Assembly (NCBI RefSeq): GCF_000720255.1
Contig: NZ_JOJE01000004.1
Coordinates: 197,556 to 261,555 of the forward strand
DNA length: 64,000 nt
Reading direction: 5' to 3'
From: Streptomyces griseus subsp. griseus
GTDB lineage: Bacteria; Actinomycetota; Actinomycetes; Streptomycetales; Streptomycetaceae
Of the stretch, positions 17,109-26,696 are shown piece after piece. Numbering within the stretch: position 1 is the stretch's first letter; each line of letters begins with the position of its first letter. A model generated the notes under the pieces. That model saw nothing but the letters and a program-made list of their open reading frames with translations. It was not told the origin of the DNA and ran no database searches. The translations under genes were made by a program, and so were the position numbers.

Positions 17109-19484
17109 TCACTCCTCGTCGAGCAGCCCCAGCTCGGCCCAGATCGTCTTGCCCTCGGTGTGATGCCTGCTGCCCCAGCGCTGGGTGAGCTGGGCGACCA
17201 GCAGCAGCCCCCGGCCGCCCTCGTCCCACGTCTTGGCGCGGCGCAGATGCGGAGCGGTGTGGCTGGTGTCGGAGACCTCGCAGATCAACGTGGCCGGGTC
17301 GTGGATCAACCGCAGCCGGATGGGGTGGGAGCCGTACCGGATGGCGTTGGTGACGAGCTCGCTCACCACGAGCTCGGTGGTGAACGAGGCCTGGTCCAGC
17401 TCCCAGACGGCGAGCTGCTCGACCACCTGCTTGCGGATCGGGGCGACGAGCGCCGGATCGGCCGGGATGTCCCAGGTCGCCACCCGGGACGCCGACAGCC
17501 CCTGGGTGCGCGCCAGAAGCAGGGCCACGTCGTCGGCGGCGCCGCCCGTGGGCAGCAGGCTGTGCACGATCCGGTCGCAGGTCTCCTCGAGGGAGTCCGC
17601 TTCGGCCGCCAGCGCCTCGCACAACAGCGCGTGTCCCGTCTCGAGGTCCCGCTCACGGGACTCGATCAGCCCGTCCGTGAAGAACGCCAGCACCGACCCC
17701 TCGCGCAGGTCCAGCTCGGCCGACTCGAACGGCAGCCCGCCCAGGCCCAGCGGTGGACCGGAGGGGAGGGCGACCTGCCGGGGCGCCCCGTCCGGGGGGA
17801 GCAGTACCGGCGGCGGATGGCCGGCGCGGGCGAGGGTGCAGCGCCGGGACACCGGGTCGTACACGGCGTACAGGCAGGTCGCGCCGACCTCACCCGGACT
17901 GCCGTCGGCGCCGGCCTCGTCGGACAGCCGCAGGACCAGGTCGTCGAGGTGGGTGAGGAGCTCGTCGGGGGCCAGGTCGATGTCGGCGAGGGTGCGCACG
18001 GCGGTGCGCAGCCGGCCCATGGTGGCGGAGGCCTGGACGCCGTGGCCGACGACGTCCCCGACGACCATGGCGACCCGCATCCCGGACAGCGGGATGACGT
18101 CGAACCAGTCGCCGCCCACCCCGGCCCGGGCCGCCGGAAGGTAGCGCGAGGCGGCCGTGACGGCGGCGGTGCGCGGGAGGTTGCGGGGGAGCAGGCTGCG
18201 CTGGAGGGCGAGGGCGGTCTCGCGCTCGCGGGAGAAGCGGCGCGCGTTGTCGATGCAGACGGCGGCCCGGGCGGTGATCTCCTCGGCGAGCAGGACGTCG
18301 TCGGGGGTGAACGGGTCGGGGCGCCGGAAGCGCGTGAGGATCGCGACACCGAGGGTGGTGCCGCGAGCCTGGATCGGCACGGACATCGTGGAGTGGATGC
18401 CGTACTCCGCGATCCGCCGGTGGCGGGCCGGGTCCCGGGCCGGCCACTCGTCGAGGTCGCGCGTCGCCGTCGACGCCACGATCGCGTGCCCCGCGATCAG
18501 TGAGTCGGCCTGCGGCGAGGGGGTGGGGTAGACCTCGGTATGTCCCAGTTTGACCACGGCCTCGGGGCTGCCCGGGTTGACCGAGGTGTGGGCCACCCGG
18601 CGCAGCGAGATCGGCGCGCCCAGCTGCCCGGTGGCCGTCTCCGCGCCCTGCTCCGGCGGGTCCAGCAGGTCCACGCTGACGAAGTCGGCCAGCGCCGGCA
18701 CGCAGACGTCGGCGAGTTCCTGGGCCGTCCGGGTGACGTCGAGGGTGGTGCCGATGCGGACGCTGGCCTCGTTGACCAGCTGAAGCCGCTCCCTGGCCAG
18801 GTACTGCTCGGTGAAGTCGTGGGCGGCGACGCACACGCCCCGCACCCGTCCGTCGGCGTCCGTGACCGGGGAGATGCGGGCCAGCCACGCCGCGACGAGG
18901 CCGTCACCGCCGATCGGCAGGTAGGAGCGCACGTCGTGCCCCCGGCCCGTGGTGAGCACGCGGTGCATCTGGAGCTCGAAGTCCGCGCTCTGCCGCCGGC
19001 CGTCGAGGTCGCGGACCCGCAGGCCGCGCAGGCGCTCCTCGGGAACGCGCATGACCTCGGCCATGGGCGCGTTGATCCGGTGCAGGCGCAGCCGCTCGTC
19101 GAAGATCGCGATCGCGCAGGGTGACTGCATCAGCTCGACCCCGGACAGGGGGTCGTCCGGCGGCGGCGGTGCGGGGGTCTCGAGCGGGCTGACCACGAGC
19201 CGGCCGCCGCCGTCCGAGGGCTGTCGGAGGTGGACGAGGACCCAGGCGGAGACGGTGTGGCCGTCGCGGTGCCGCAGCGCCAGCTCGCCGTTCCAACGGC
19301 GCTCGTCGGAGGGGATGGCCGGCGCGTCACCGGCCAGCAGGTTCACTGCCGGACGGCCCATGACCTCCTCGGGCGTCCAGCCCAGCAGGCGGCGCGCGCC
19401 CTCGTTCCACTCGACGAGGAGTCCGTCCGCGTCGACGAGGGCCCGCGCCGTGGCGGCATCGTCGTACGGGTACACCGTGCTCAT
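17109..19484 (-). CDS. SpoIIE-type PP2C phosphatase with PAS, GAF and anti-sigma-kinase domains
   Basis: A 791-aa cytoplasmic sensor phosphatase. Domains in order: PAS (about 10-115, WNEGARRLLGWTPEEVMG), PAS (125-235), GAF (255-425), PP2C/SpoIIE (450-660, GVGGDWFDVIPLSG and VVGDVVGHGVQA), and a C-terminal HATPase of the RsbW/SpoIIAB type (670-785, ELVTNAIRYGSHP and DEGGRGLLLVAQL). Such proteins both dephosphorylate anti-anti-sigma factors and may phosphorylate or bind them. ATG 19484 has a GGAG site. It heads a same-strand run with DUF4232 and the ArsB-like gene. The partner switch is not encoded here. Confidence 0.9.
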   Translation of the reverse strand: MSTVYPYDDAATARALVDADGLLVEWNEGARRLLGWTPEEVMGRPAVNLLAGDAPAIPSDERRWNGELALRHRDGHTVSAWVLVHLRQPSDGGGRLVVSPLETPAPPPPDDPLSGVELMQSPCAIAIFDERLRLHRINAPMAEVMRVPEERLRGLRVRDLDGRRQSADFELQMHRVLTTGRGHDVRSYLPIGGDGLVAAWLARISPVTDADGRVRGVCVAAHDFTEQYLARERLQLVNEASVRIGTTLDVTRTAQELADVCVPALADFVSVDLLDPPEQGAETATGQLGAPISLRRVAHTSVNPGSPEAVVKLGHTEVYPTPSPQADSLIAGHAIVASTATRDLDEWPARDPARHRRIAEYGIHSTMSVPIQARGTTLGVAILTRFRRPDPFTPDDVLLAEEITARAAVCIDNARRFSRERETALALQRSLLPRNLPRTAAVTAASRYLPAARAGVGGDWFDVIPLSGMRVAMVVGDVVGHGVQASATMGRLRTAVRTLADIDLAPDELLTHLDDLVLRLSDEAGADGSPGEVGATCLYAVYDPVSRRCTLARAGHPPPVLLPPDGAPRQVALPSGPPLGLGGLPFESAELDLREGSVLAFFTDGLIESRERDLETGHALLCEALAAEADSLEETCDRIVHSLLPTGGAADDVALLLARTQGLSASRVATWDIPADPALVAPIRKQVVEQLAVWELDQASFTTELVVSELVTNAIRYGSHPIRLRLIHDPATLICEVSDTSHTAPHLRRAKTWDEGGRGLLLVAQLTQRWGSRHHTEGKTIWAELGLLDEE

Positions 19485-19702
19485 CGTCGCCACTCCATCG
19501 CGCGCACTCACAGTGATCAGGTGTCACCGCCATCCCAGCCTAGTGCGTACCCGTCCTCAGCGAACGTCGGCCCTCCCCAGCACCCGGCCCGAGGAGGGTG
19601 CGCTCTTGACGGACACGTGTGGCACGTCGTCAGATTCTGTTGGTTCACGATCAGTTGTGAGTACTTATGGGTCCTGATGAACCCTGACGAGGGAGAGCCG
19701 CC

Positions 19703-22700
19703 ATGTCAGTCACTCGCAGATCGGTTTTGATCGCCTCCGCCGCCGCCCCGGCCGCCGGATCGCTCCTGGCCTCCGCCCCGGACGCGACCGCCGCCGAGTC
19801 CACCCGTGACTCGCCCGGCCGCCGCACGGTCCCCCTCCGCGACGGCTGGCGCTTCGCGCTGGTCGACCCGGGCGGGATCACCGACCCCACCGGCGCCTAC
19901 GCCGGCGCAGCCGACCCCGCCTACGACGACTCCGCGTGGCGCGAGGTCGCGATACCGCACGACTGGAGCATCGAGCAGACCCCCACCACGCGGTACGGCA
20001 CGACCAGCGGCACCGGGTTCCTCCCGGGCGGCCTCGGCTGGTACCGCCTCGCCTTCACCCTGCCGCCCGCCCTGGCGGGCCGGCGGATCTCGGTGGAGTT
20101 CGACGGCGTCTACATGGACTCCTTCGTCCACTGCAACGGCACCGAGGTCGGCCGCCACCCCTACGGCTACACCGGCTTCGCCTTCGACCTCACCGACCTG
20201 GTGCACACCGACGGCACCACCGAGAACGTCCTCGCGGTCAAGGTCCAGAACCAGCTCCCGAGCAGTCGCTGGTATTCCGGCAGCGGCATATACCGCGAGG
20301 CCCGCCTGGTCGTCACCGAACCGGTGCACGTGGCGCGCTGGGGCACCCATGTCACCACGCCGGAGGTCACCGTCGACCGGGCCCTCGTGCGGGTGCGGAC
20401 GTCCGTCGTGAACGAGACCGGCACCGCGGCGGACGTCGAGGTCGTCTCCCGGATCACCGACCGCCGCGGCCGCACCGTCGCCCGAACGTCGTCCACGGTC
20501 GCCGTCACCGACGAGGCCGCCGAAACCCACGAGCTCACCGTTCACAGACCTCGGCTGTGGGACTTCGCGGCCCCGCACCGCTACACCCTGCACACCGAGC
20601 TGCGGGTCGGCGGCACGACCACGGACACCTACCGCACCCCCTTCGGTGTCCGCACCTTCCGCTTCGACCCCGACGACGGCTTCTCCCTCAACGGTGTCCA
20701 CACCAAGATCAAGGGGGTCGACCTCCACCATGACCTGGGTGCCCTCGGCGCCGCGGTGAGCATCGACGCGATCCGCCGACAGATGACGATCATGAAGTCG
20801 ATGGGCGTCAACGCCTTCCGTACCTCCCACAACCCGCCCTCCCGGGAGATGGTCCAGGTCTGCGAGGAGCTGGGCATCGTGATGATGGTGGAGGCGTTCG
20901 ACTGCTGGCGCAGCTCCAAGACGCGGTACGACTACGGCCGGTTCTTCGACGAGTGGTCCGACCGGGACATCGCGGAGATGGTGCTGGCCGCCCGCAACTC
21001 GCCCGCGGTCGTCATGTGGTCGATCGGCAACGAGATCAGTGAGTTCACCTCCACCGCCGGGCTCGGTATCGCTGACCGGCTCATCGCCCAGGTCAAGGCG
21101 CATGACGAGACGCGGCCGATCGTGATCGGCTCCCACCGGCACCGCAGCGTGCCCGCGCCCGGCTCCCCGGGTGACCTGATCCTCGCCAAGCTCGACGGTC
21201 TCGGCCTCAACTACAACACCGCCCAGTCGGTGGACGCGCTGCACGCCCGCTACCCCAAGCTGTTCCTCTTCGAGTCCGAGTCGTCGTCGGAGACCTCGGC
21301 ACGCGGCGCGTACCAGGAGCCCCAGCACCTGAACACGGGAGAGAACCACACCCCCGGGAAGCGTGCCACCTCCTCGTACGACAACAACCTCGCCTCCTGG
21401 ACCATGAGCGGCGAGTACGGGCACAAGAAGGACCGCGACCGGAAGTGGTTCGCCGGGCAGTTCCTGTGGTCGGGGATCGACTACATCGGGGAGCCCACGC
21501 CGTACGACGTCTTCCCGGTGAAGGCGTCGTTCTTCGGCGCGGTCGACACCGCCGGCTTCCCGAAGGACATGTACCACCTGTTCAGGAGCCAGTGGACCGA
21601 CGAGCCCATGGTCCATCTGCTGCCCATGACCTGGAACCACGCGGAGGGCGACACGGTCGAGGTGTGGGCGTACGCCAACGTCGACAGCGTGGAGCTGTTC
21701 CTCAACGGAAAGTCCCTGGGCACGAGGAAGTTCGACCGGAAGAGGACCGTCGACGGGCGGGAGTACCTGGAGACCACCGAGGCGACCGGCGACGACAAGA
21801 CCTTCACCGACGGCCCCTACCCCGGCAGCTACACCAGCCCCAACGGCAGCGCGGGCAAGCTCCACCTCACCTGGCATGTGCCCTATCGGCCGGGGGAGTT
21901 GAAGGCGGTGGCCCGTCGAGGCGGCAGGGTCGTCGCCACGGACGTCCTGCGCACCGCGGGGAGGCCGCACGCGGTACGGCTGTCCGCCGACCGCACCTCC
22001 GTCGCCGCCGACGGCCGTTCGCTGGTCTTCGTGACGGCCGAGGTCGTCGACGTCCGTGGGGTGGTCGTGCCCGACGCCGAGCATCTGATCGCCTTCGACG
22101 TGACCGGCGGATCGCTCGCCGGCCTCGACAACGGCCGCCAGGAGAGCGCCGAGCGCTACCAGGCCAGTACCCGAACCGCCTTCCACGGCAAGGCGCTCGC
22201 GATCGTTCGCGCCGGCACGGAGGCGGGGGCCCTGAAGGTGACCGCACATGCGGAGGGACTGCGGGCGGGCACCTCCGCCGTCCGTACGACCAGCGCCCGC
22301 TCGGCGGCGACCACGCCCGCGCCCGACTTCGCTCCGGAGCACCCGGCGCCGGTGAACTACCCCCATGCGGACGCCAGTTACTCCGGCCGACCGGACACCC
22401 TGCCCACCGCCGTACTCGACGGCGACCCGGCCACCGGCTGGTCCAACGGTTTCCTCAAGGCCGCGACCGCCCTGCTGCCCGCCTTCGGCGGCGCCCGGCC
22501 CGAGGACTGGATCACCGTGGACTGGGGCCGGACGCGGACCTTCGACCGGCTGGAGGTGTCCTTCACCGTGGACGCCGGGCACACGCTGCCCGCGAAGGTC
22601 GAGGTCGCCGTCTGGGACGGCCGCGCGTACCAACCGGTCACGGGCGCGGCCGTCGACTGGGCCACCGCCTCGGACGCACCGACCATGATCACCTTCGACG

Positions 22701-22798
22701 CGGTACGCGGCTCCCGGCTGCGGCTCACCCTGACCAGCGGCGCACCGGGCACCCCGCAAGGGGCCGTCCGCGTCAGCAAGGTGGAGGCACCGGCCTGA
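19703..22798 (+). CDS. Secreted GH2 beta-galactosidase-type glycosidase with C-terminal CBM32-like domain
   Basis: A 1031-aa secreted glycoside hydrolase. A Tat-like signal (TRRSVLIASAAAPAAGSLLA) leads to the GH2 sugar-binding domain (RDGWRFALVDPGG), an Ig-like domain and the TIM barrel. The acid/base Glu444 lies in WSIGNEIS, and the likely nucleophile is Glu526 in SESSSETSARG. DUF4982 and Ig-like modules follow, and the last 150 residues resemble an F5/8-type (CBM32) domain, with LDGDPATGWSNGF. It probably removes beta-galactose or a related sugar from plant polysaccharide outside the cell. ATG 19703 has a GAGGGAGAG site. Confidence 0.9.
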   Translation: MSVTRRSVLIASAAAPAAGSLLASAPDATAAESTRDSPGRRTVPLRDGWRFALVDPGGITDPTGAYAGAADPAYDDSAWREVAIPHDWSIEQTPTTRYGTTSGTGFLPGGLGWYRLAFTLPPALAGRRISVEFDGVYMDSFVHCNGTEVGRHPYGYTGFAFDLTDLVHTDGTTENVLAVKVQNQLPSSRWYSGSGIYREARLVVTEPVHVARWGTHVTTPEVTVDRALVRVRTSVVNETGTAADVEVVSRITDRRGRTVARTSSTVAVTDEAAETHELTVHRPRLWDFAAPHRYTLHTELRVGGTTTDTYRTPFGVRTFRFDPDDGFSLNGVHTKIKGVDLHHDLGALGAAVSIDAIRRQMTIMKSMGVNAFRTSHNPPSREMVQVCEELGIVMMVEAFDCWRSSKTRYDYGRFFDEWSDRDIAEMVLAARNSPAVVMWSIGNEISEFTSTAGLGIADRLIAQVKAHDETRPIVIGSHRHRSVPAPGSPGDLILAKLDGLGLNYNTAQSVDALHARYPKLFLFESESSSETSARGAYQEPQHLNTGENHTPGKRATSSYDNNLASWTMSGEYGHKKDRDRKWFAGQFLWSGIDYIGEPTPYDVFPVKASFFGAVDTAGFPKDMYHLFRSQWTDEPMVHLLPMTWNHAEGDTVEVWAYANVDSVELFLNGKSLGTRKFDRKRTVDGREYLETTEATGDDKTFTDGPYPGSYTSPNGSAGKLHLTWHVPYRPGELKAVARRGGRVVATDVLRTAGRPHAVRLSADRTSVAADGRSLVFVTAEVVDVRGVVVPDAEHLIAFDVTGGSLAGLDNGRQESAERYQASTRTAFHGKALAIVRAGTEAGALKVTAHAEGLRAGTSAVRTTSARSAATTPAPDFAPEHPAPVNYPHADASYSGRPDTLPTAVLDGDPATGWSNGFLKAATALLPAFGGARPEDWITVDWGRTRTFDRLEVSFTVDAGHTLPAKVEVAVWDGRAYQPVTGAAVDWATASDAPTMITFDAVRGSRLRLTLTSGAPGTPQGAVRVSKVEAPA

Positions 22799-22804
22799 CG
22801 GCAG

Positions 22805-22856
22805 GGGCGTCCATGGCTCAGGCCCGGCAATGACGGGCCTGAGCACCATGGACGCC
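22805..22856. terminator. Large bidirectional terminator hairpin
   Basis: Two stacked perfect stems: GGGCGTCCATGG pairs with CCATGGACGCCC, and CTCAGGCCCG with CGGGCCTGAG, interrupted only by a 2-nt bulge, around a 7-nt loop. It lies exactly between the convergent GH2 and isochorismatase genes. Confidence 0.85.
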
Positions 22857-22865
22857 CGGCACGCC

Positions 22866-23432
22866 TCACCCCGCGTCGGCCGCCCCGAACGTCACGTTCG
22901 CCGTGTCGACGGTGCCCGCGCTGCGCCCGGGCGCGCTCTGCCAGGACCAGTACATGTTGGTGTGGGCTATCACCTGTTCCGGGGCCGGAGCGCCGTACTC
23001 AGTGAGGTCCTCCGTGGTGTGCGCGTCGCCGACCAGCGTCACGTCGTACCCCCGGACCAGGGCGCCGTGCAGGGTCGAGCGGATGCACGCGTCCGTCTGC
23101 GCCCCCGTGACGACGACCCGGCCCACCCCGTGCTCGGCGAGCACCGCCTCCAGCGCGGTGCCCTCGAAGGAGTCGAACCAGGTCTTGTGGACGAGGGGTT
23201 CGGACTCGAGGCGGACCAGCTCCTCGACGTACTGCCAGTCCTCACTGCCGCGGACCAGCTCGCCGTCGGAGTGCTGCACCCAGATCACCGGCACGTCCTG
23301 AGCGCGGGCCGATGCGATCAGGGTGCCGATGTTCGCGATCACCTCGTCGCGGCGCGGTGCGCCCGCCAGCACGCCCTTCTGGACGTCGATGACCAGCAGG
23401 GCGGTGTTCTGCCTGTCGGGCAGGGTGGCCAC
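22866..23432 (-). CDS. Isochorismatase-family cysteine hydrolase
   Basis: A 188-aa hydrolase with the isochorismatase fold. The Asp of TALLVIDVQKG (Asp16) and the cysteine of GAQTDACIRSTLHGA (Cys116) are the catalytic pair, and a Lys near VHKTW may complete the triad. GYDVTLVGDAHTTED is a family signature. Family members hydrolyse amides such as nicotinamide or N-carbamoyl compounds; the substrate here is unknown. GTG 23432 lies behind a strong CAGGAGGT site. The gene faces the GH2 gene and diverges from the cellulase gene. Confidence 0.88.
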   Translation of the reverse strand: MATLPDRQNTALLVIDVQKGVLAGAPRRDEVIANIGTLIASARAQDVPVIWVQHSDGELVRGSEDWQYVEELVRLESEPLVHKTWFDSFEGTALEAVLAEHGVGRVVVTGAQTDACIRSTLHGALVRGYDVTLVGDAHTTEDLTEYGAPAPEQVIAHTNMYWSWQSAPGRSAGTVDTANVTFGAADAG

Positions 23433-23608
23433 GGGGACCTCCTGTTTCTGGTTGTCGCGCGGTGAGTTCTTCGGTGAGTTCTTCGTGAGGCCCCACAGTA
23501 GGTCCCGCCACTGACAACGGCCCGGCCCACGCTCCACCCCCTGAAACCGTCGCGTCCGGACCGTTGACGGGGTGTCACCAAGCGAACCAGCATGGCCCCG
23601 TCCGTCTC

Positions 23609-23622
23609 TGGGAGCGCTCCCA
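23609..23622. promoter_or_regulatory. CebR-like operator box upstream of the GH9 cellulase
   Basis: TGGGAGCGCTCCCA is a perfect 14-bp palindrome identical to the established binding site of CebR, the LacI-family repressor of cellulose and cello-oligosaccharide use in Streptomyces. It lies 37 bp before the cellulase start codon, so cellobiose-type induction is expected. Confidence 0.9.
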
Positions 23623-23658
23623 CAGAGCGTCCCCCGCACCTCCCCGAGGAGCCCAGAC

Positions 23659-25899
23659 GTGAAACGACGCAGAACCGCCCTGCTGTCCCTGACGGCCCTG
23701 CTCGCCACCGCACTGAGCGCACTCCCCGCGCAGCAGGCCGGGGCCGACGAGGTCGAGCAGGTCAGGAACGGCACCTTCGACACCACCGCCGACCCGTGGT
23801 GGACGAGCAACGTCACCGCCGGCCTCTCCGAGGGCCGCCTGTGCGCCGACGTGCCCGGCGGCACCACCAACCGCTGGGACGCCGCCGTCGGCCAGAACGA
23901 CATCACCCTGGTGAAGGGGGAGTCGTACCGCTTCTCCTTCAAGTCGTCAGGCGCGCCCGAGGGCCATGTGGCTCGGGCACTGGTGGGGTTGTCCGTGTCG
24001 CCGTACGACACCTGGTACGAGGCGAGCCCGGTGCTGAGCGTGTCGGGCGACACCTACAGCTACACCTTCACCTCACCCGTCGACACCACCCAGGGCCAGG
24101 TCGCCTTCCAGGTCGGCGGCAGCGCGGACCCCTGGCGGTTCTGCGTGGACGACGTTTCCCTGCTGGGCGGGGTGCCGCCCGAGGTGTACGAGCCCGACAC
24201 CGGCCCGCGTGTCCGCGTCAACCAGGTCGCCTACCTCCCCGCCGGTCCGAAGAACGCCACCCTGGTCACCGACGCCACCACCAAGCTGCCCTGGCAGCTG
24301 AAGAACGCGCGGGGCGCCACCGTCGCCCACGGCTGGAGCATGCCGCGCGGGGTGGACGTCTCCTCCGGGCAGAACGTCCACTCGATAGACTTCGGCGCCT
24401 ACCGAAAGAAGGGCACCGGCCTCACCCTCGTGGCCGACGGCGAGACCAGCCGCCCGTTCGACATCGGCACGGCCGCCTACGAGAAGCTGCGGCTGGACGC
24501 GGTGAAGTACTACTACACGCAGCGCAGCGGCACCCCGATCAGGGACGATCTGCGCCCCGGCTACGGAAGGCTCGCCGGGCACGTCGACGTGGCCCCCAAC
24601 CGGGGCGACTCGGCGGTGCCCTGCCAGCCCGGCGTCTGCGACTACACGCTCGACGTGAGGGGCGGCTGGTACGACGCGGGCGACCACGGCAAGTACGTCG
24701 TCAACGGCGGCATCACCGCCTGGGAGCTGCTCAGCACCTACGAACGCTCCCTGCACGCCCGCACCGGGCACCCCGCGAAGCTCGGCGACGGCACCCTCGC
24801 CCTCCCCGAGAGCGGCAACAAGGTGCCGGACATCCTCGACGAGGTTCGCTGGGAACTGGAGTTCCTGCTGAGGATGCAGGTGCCCGCCGGAAAGCCGCTG
24901 GCCGGCATGGCCCATCACAAGATCCACGACGAGTCCTGGACCGGGCTGCCGCTGCTGCCGAGCGACGACCCGCAGAAGCGCGAACTGCACCCGCCGTCCA
25001 CCCAGGCGACCCTGAACCTGGCCGCCACGGCCGCGCAGGCCGCGCGCCTGTACCGCCCCTACGACAAGGCGTTCGCGGCGAGGGCGCTGACCGCGGCCCG
25101 CACGGCCTGGGCGGCGGCGCTCGCCCATCCCACCCTGTACGCCGACCCGAACGACGGCACCGGCGGCGGCGCCTACTCGGACACCGACGCGACCGACGAG
25201 TTCTACTGGGCGGCCGCCGAGCTGTATCTGAGCACCGGCGAGAAGCAGTTCGCCGACCACGTCCTGAACTCCCCCGTCCACACCGCCGACATCTTCGGCC
25301 CCGCCGGCTTCGACTGGGGCCGGACGGCTGCGGCGGGCCGCCTCGACCTCGCCACCGTCCCGAACGGGCTCCCCGGCCGGGACAAGGTCCGCGCCTCGGT
25401 GGTGAAGGCCGCCGACAGGTACCTGGCCACCCTCACCGCACACCCGTACGGCATGCCGTACGCGCCCGACAACAACCTCTACGACTGGGGCTCCAGCCAC
25501 CAGGTCCTCAACAACGCCGTGACCGTGGCGACCGCCTACGACATCACCGGTGCCTCGAAGTACCGCGACGGCGCCCTCCAGAGCATGGACTACCTCCTCG
25601 GCCGCAACGCGCTGAACATGTCGTACGTGACCGGGTACGGCGAGGCCAACGCCCACAACCAGCACAGCCGTTGGTACGCCCACCAGCTCGACCCGAAGCT
25701 GCCGAACCCGCCCGCGGGAACCCTCGCCGGCGGCCCCAACTCGAGCATCCAGGACCCCTACGCCCAGCTCAAACTCAAGGGGTGTGTGGGCCAGTTCTGC
25801 TACATCGACGACATCCAGTCCTGGTCGACGAACGAGACCGCGATCAACTGGAACGCGGCCCTGACCCGGATGGCGTCCTTCGTCGCCGACCAGGCCTGA
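23659..25899 (+). CDS. Secreted GH9 endoglucanase (cellulase) with N-terminal CBM
   Basis: A 746-aa secreted cellulase. A signal peptide ([20 protein letters not shown], ending near QQAGA) is followed by a CBM4/9-type domain (about 35-180, [17 protein letters not shown]), an Ig-like CelD_N domain (about 190-285, [20 protein letters not shown]) and the GH9 (alpha/alpha)6 barrel. Catalytic residues are visible: Asp339 and Asp342 in [11 protein letters not shown], and the acid Glu726 in [10 protein letters not shown]. It should cut beta-1,4-glucan outside the cell. GTG 23659 has a GAGGAG site. The CebR box upstream indicates induction by cello-oligosaccharides. Confidence 0.93.
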   Translation: MKRRRTALLSLTALLATALSALPAQQAGADEVEQVRNGTFDTTADPWWTSNVTAGLSEGRLCADVPGGTTNRWDAAVGQNDITLVKGESYRFSFKSSGAPEGHVARALVGLSVSPYDTWYEASPVLSVSGDTYSYTFTSPVDTTQGQVAFQVGGSADPWRFCVDDVSLLGGVPPEVYEPDTGPRVRVNQVAYLPAGPKNATLVTDATTKLPWQLKNARGATVAHGWSMPRGVDVSSGQNVHSIDFGAYRKKGTGLTLVADGETSRPFDIGTAAYEKLRLDAVKYYYTQRSGTPIRDDLRPGYGRLAGHVDVAPNRGDSAVPCQPGVCDYTLDVRGGWYDAGDHGKYVVNGGITAWELLSTYERSLHARTGHPAKLGDGTLALPESGNKVPDILDEVRWELEFLLRMQVPAGKPLAGMAHHKIHDESWTGLPLLPSDDPQKRELHPPSTQATLNLAATAAQAARLYRPYDKAFAARALTAARTAWAAALAHPTLYADPNDGTGGGAYSDTDATDEFYWAAAELYLSTGEKQFADHVLNSPVHTADIFGPAGFDWGRTAAAGRLDLATVPNGLPGRDKVRASVVKAADRYLATLTAHPYGMPYAPDNNLYDWGSSHQVLNNAVTVATAYDITGASKYRDGALQSMDYLLGRNALNMSYVTGYGEANAHNQHSRWYAHQLDPKLPNPPAGTLAGGPNSSIQDPYAQLKLKGCVGQFCYIDDIQSWSTNETAINWNAALTRMASFVADQA

Positions 25900-26065
25900 A
25901 ACCGAGGGTGAGAGTTCGGTAAAAGCGCCGTGATCTTGCGGCACTTGTCCGCTATTATCCCCTCTGACCTGCGCTGACGCGAACGATCGCGACCCTCGCG
26001 CCTGTTGACGACGGTGCGGGGGTCGACGATATTTCGCCGGGATTTGTAAGCAGCGGGTTGCGGGG

Positions 26066-26344
26066 ATGACGGAACGCGACGCATGGCTGAAGGCCCTGGC
26101 CAGGTGGAGCACGGCCTCCGAGACCGACGCCACGGCCGCCTGCCCGCACTGCGGGCGCGGCGAGGTGCGCCTGCGGTACGTCGTCGATCCGGACAGCCGC
26201 GTCGGCTTCGCCCTGATGTGGTGCGACGCCTGCGGGCACGGGATCAGCGTCTCCCGGGTCCGTGCGCCTGAGGGCGCGCCGGTCCGGTCGATCGACGACG
26301 CGACGGCCACGGAAGGGGTGCCGGAGTTCACTCGCGTCGAATGA
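26066..26344 (+). CDS. Small zinc-ribbon protein of unknown function
   Basis: A 92-aa protein with two CxxC knuckles, ACPHCGRGEVRLRY and MWCDACGHGISVSR, which should bind one zinc ion. The N-terminal helix (ERDAWLKALARWSTASE) and acidic tail are not recognisable. ATG 26066 has a weak GCGGGG site. It could be a nucleic-acid or protein-binding ribbon; I do not know its role. A strong hairpin follows the gene. Confidence 0.7.
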   Translation: MTERDAWLKALARWSTASETDATAACPHCGRGEVRLRYVVDPDSRVGFALMWCDACGHGISVSRVRAPEGAPVRSIDDATATEGVPEFTRVE

Positions 26345-26358
26345 GACGCGTGCCGGGA

Positions 26359-26391
26359 GGGGTGCGGTACCGATGGTCGGTACCGCGCCCC
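26359..26391. terminator. Hairpin terminator after the zinc-ribbon gene
   Basis: A 15-bp stem with one T-G wobble (GGGGTGCGGTACCGA with its complement) and a 3-nt loop separates the zinc-ribbon gene from the toxin-antitoxin promoter. Confidence 0.75.
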
Positions 26392-26409
26392 CTCGGGTGT
26401 GACCTGCTC

Positions 26410-26441
26410 GTATTTACGCGTAAGTACCCGAGCGGTACCGT
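26410..26441 (+). promoter_or_regulatory. Toxin-antitoxin promoter with overlapping operator
   Basis: GTATTTACGCGTAAGTAC (26410-26427) is an 18-bp palindrome with one mismatched pair. It overlaps a -35-like TTTACG (26413-26418), which stands 17 bp before a -10-like TACCGT (26436-26441). The antitoxin ATG follows 6 bp later with no Shine-Dalgarno sequence, which points to a leaderless transcript repressed by the RHH antitoxin. Confidence 0.6.
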
Positions 26442-26447
26442 TGCCCC

Positions 26448-26693
26448 ATGCCAGCCCTCAACGTGGAGTTCAGCGATCGCGAGCTGGAGGACCTGCGGCA
26501 GATCGCCAAGGAACGGGGTACGTCGATGAAGGCCCTCGTCCGCGAGGCGGCCGCGGCCGACATAGCCCGGCACCGGGCGCTGCAGGAGGGCGCGAAGGCG
26601 TTCCGGCGGTTCTTCGCGTCCCACGCCGACGAGTTCGCGGCCGCGTTCCCCGACGACGAGCCGCCCGCCAAGAGCGAGGGGCGGGTCGCCTGA
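26448..26693 (+). CDS. Ribbon-helix-helix antitoxin
   Basis: An 81-aa protein. The first 45 residues (PALNVEFSDRELEDLRQIAK, ERGTSMKALVREAAAAD) form a CopG/Arc-type ribbon-helix-helix: a beta strand followed by two helices. The acidic C-terminus (HADEFAAAFPDDEPPAKSE) is the likely toxin-binding tail. It sits 3 bp upstream of the Fic-like toxin gene, the standard antitoxin-first order, and its operator overlaps the -35 box. Autoregulation is inferred. Confidence 0.85.
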   Translation: MPALNVEFSDRELEDLRQIAKERGTSMKALVREAAAADIARHRALQEGAKAFRRFFASHADEFAAAFPDDEPPAKSEGRVA

Positions 26694-26696
26694 CCG

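Noticed and set aside
19706..22849. 1047-codon minus-strand frame antisense to the GH2 gene
   Set aside because: The GH2 frame has catalytic motifs and a ribosome site; the antisense product is low-complexity and has no recognisable domain.
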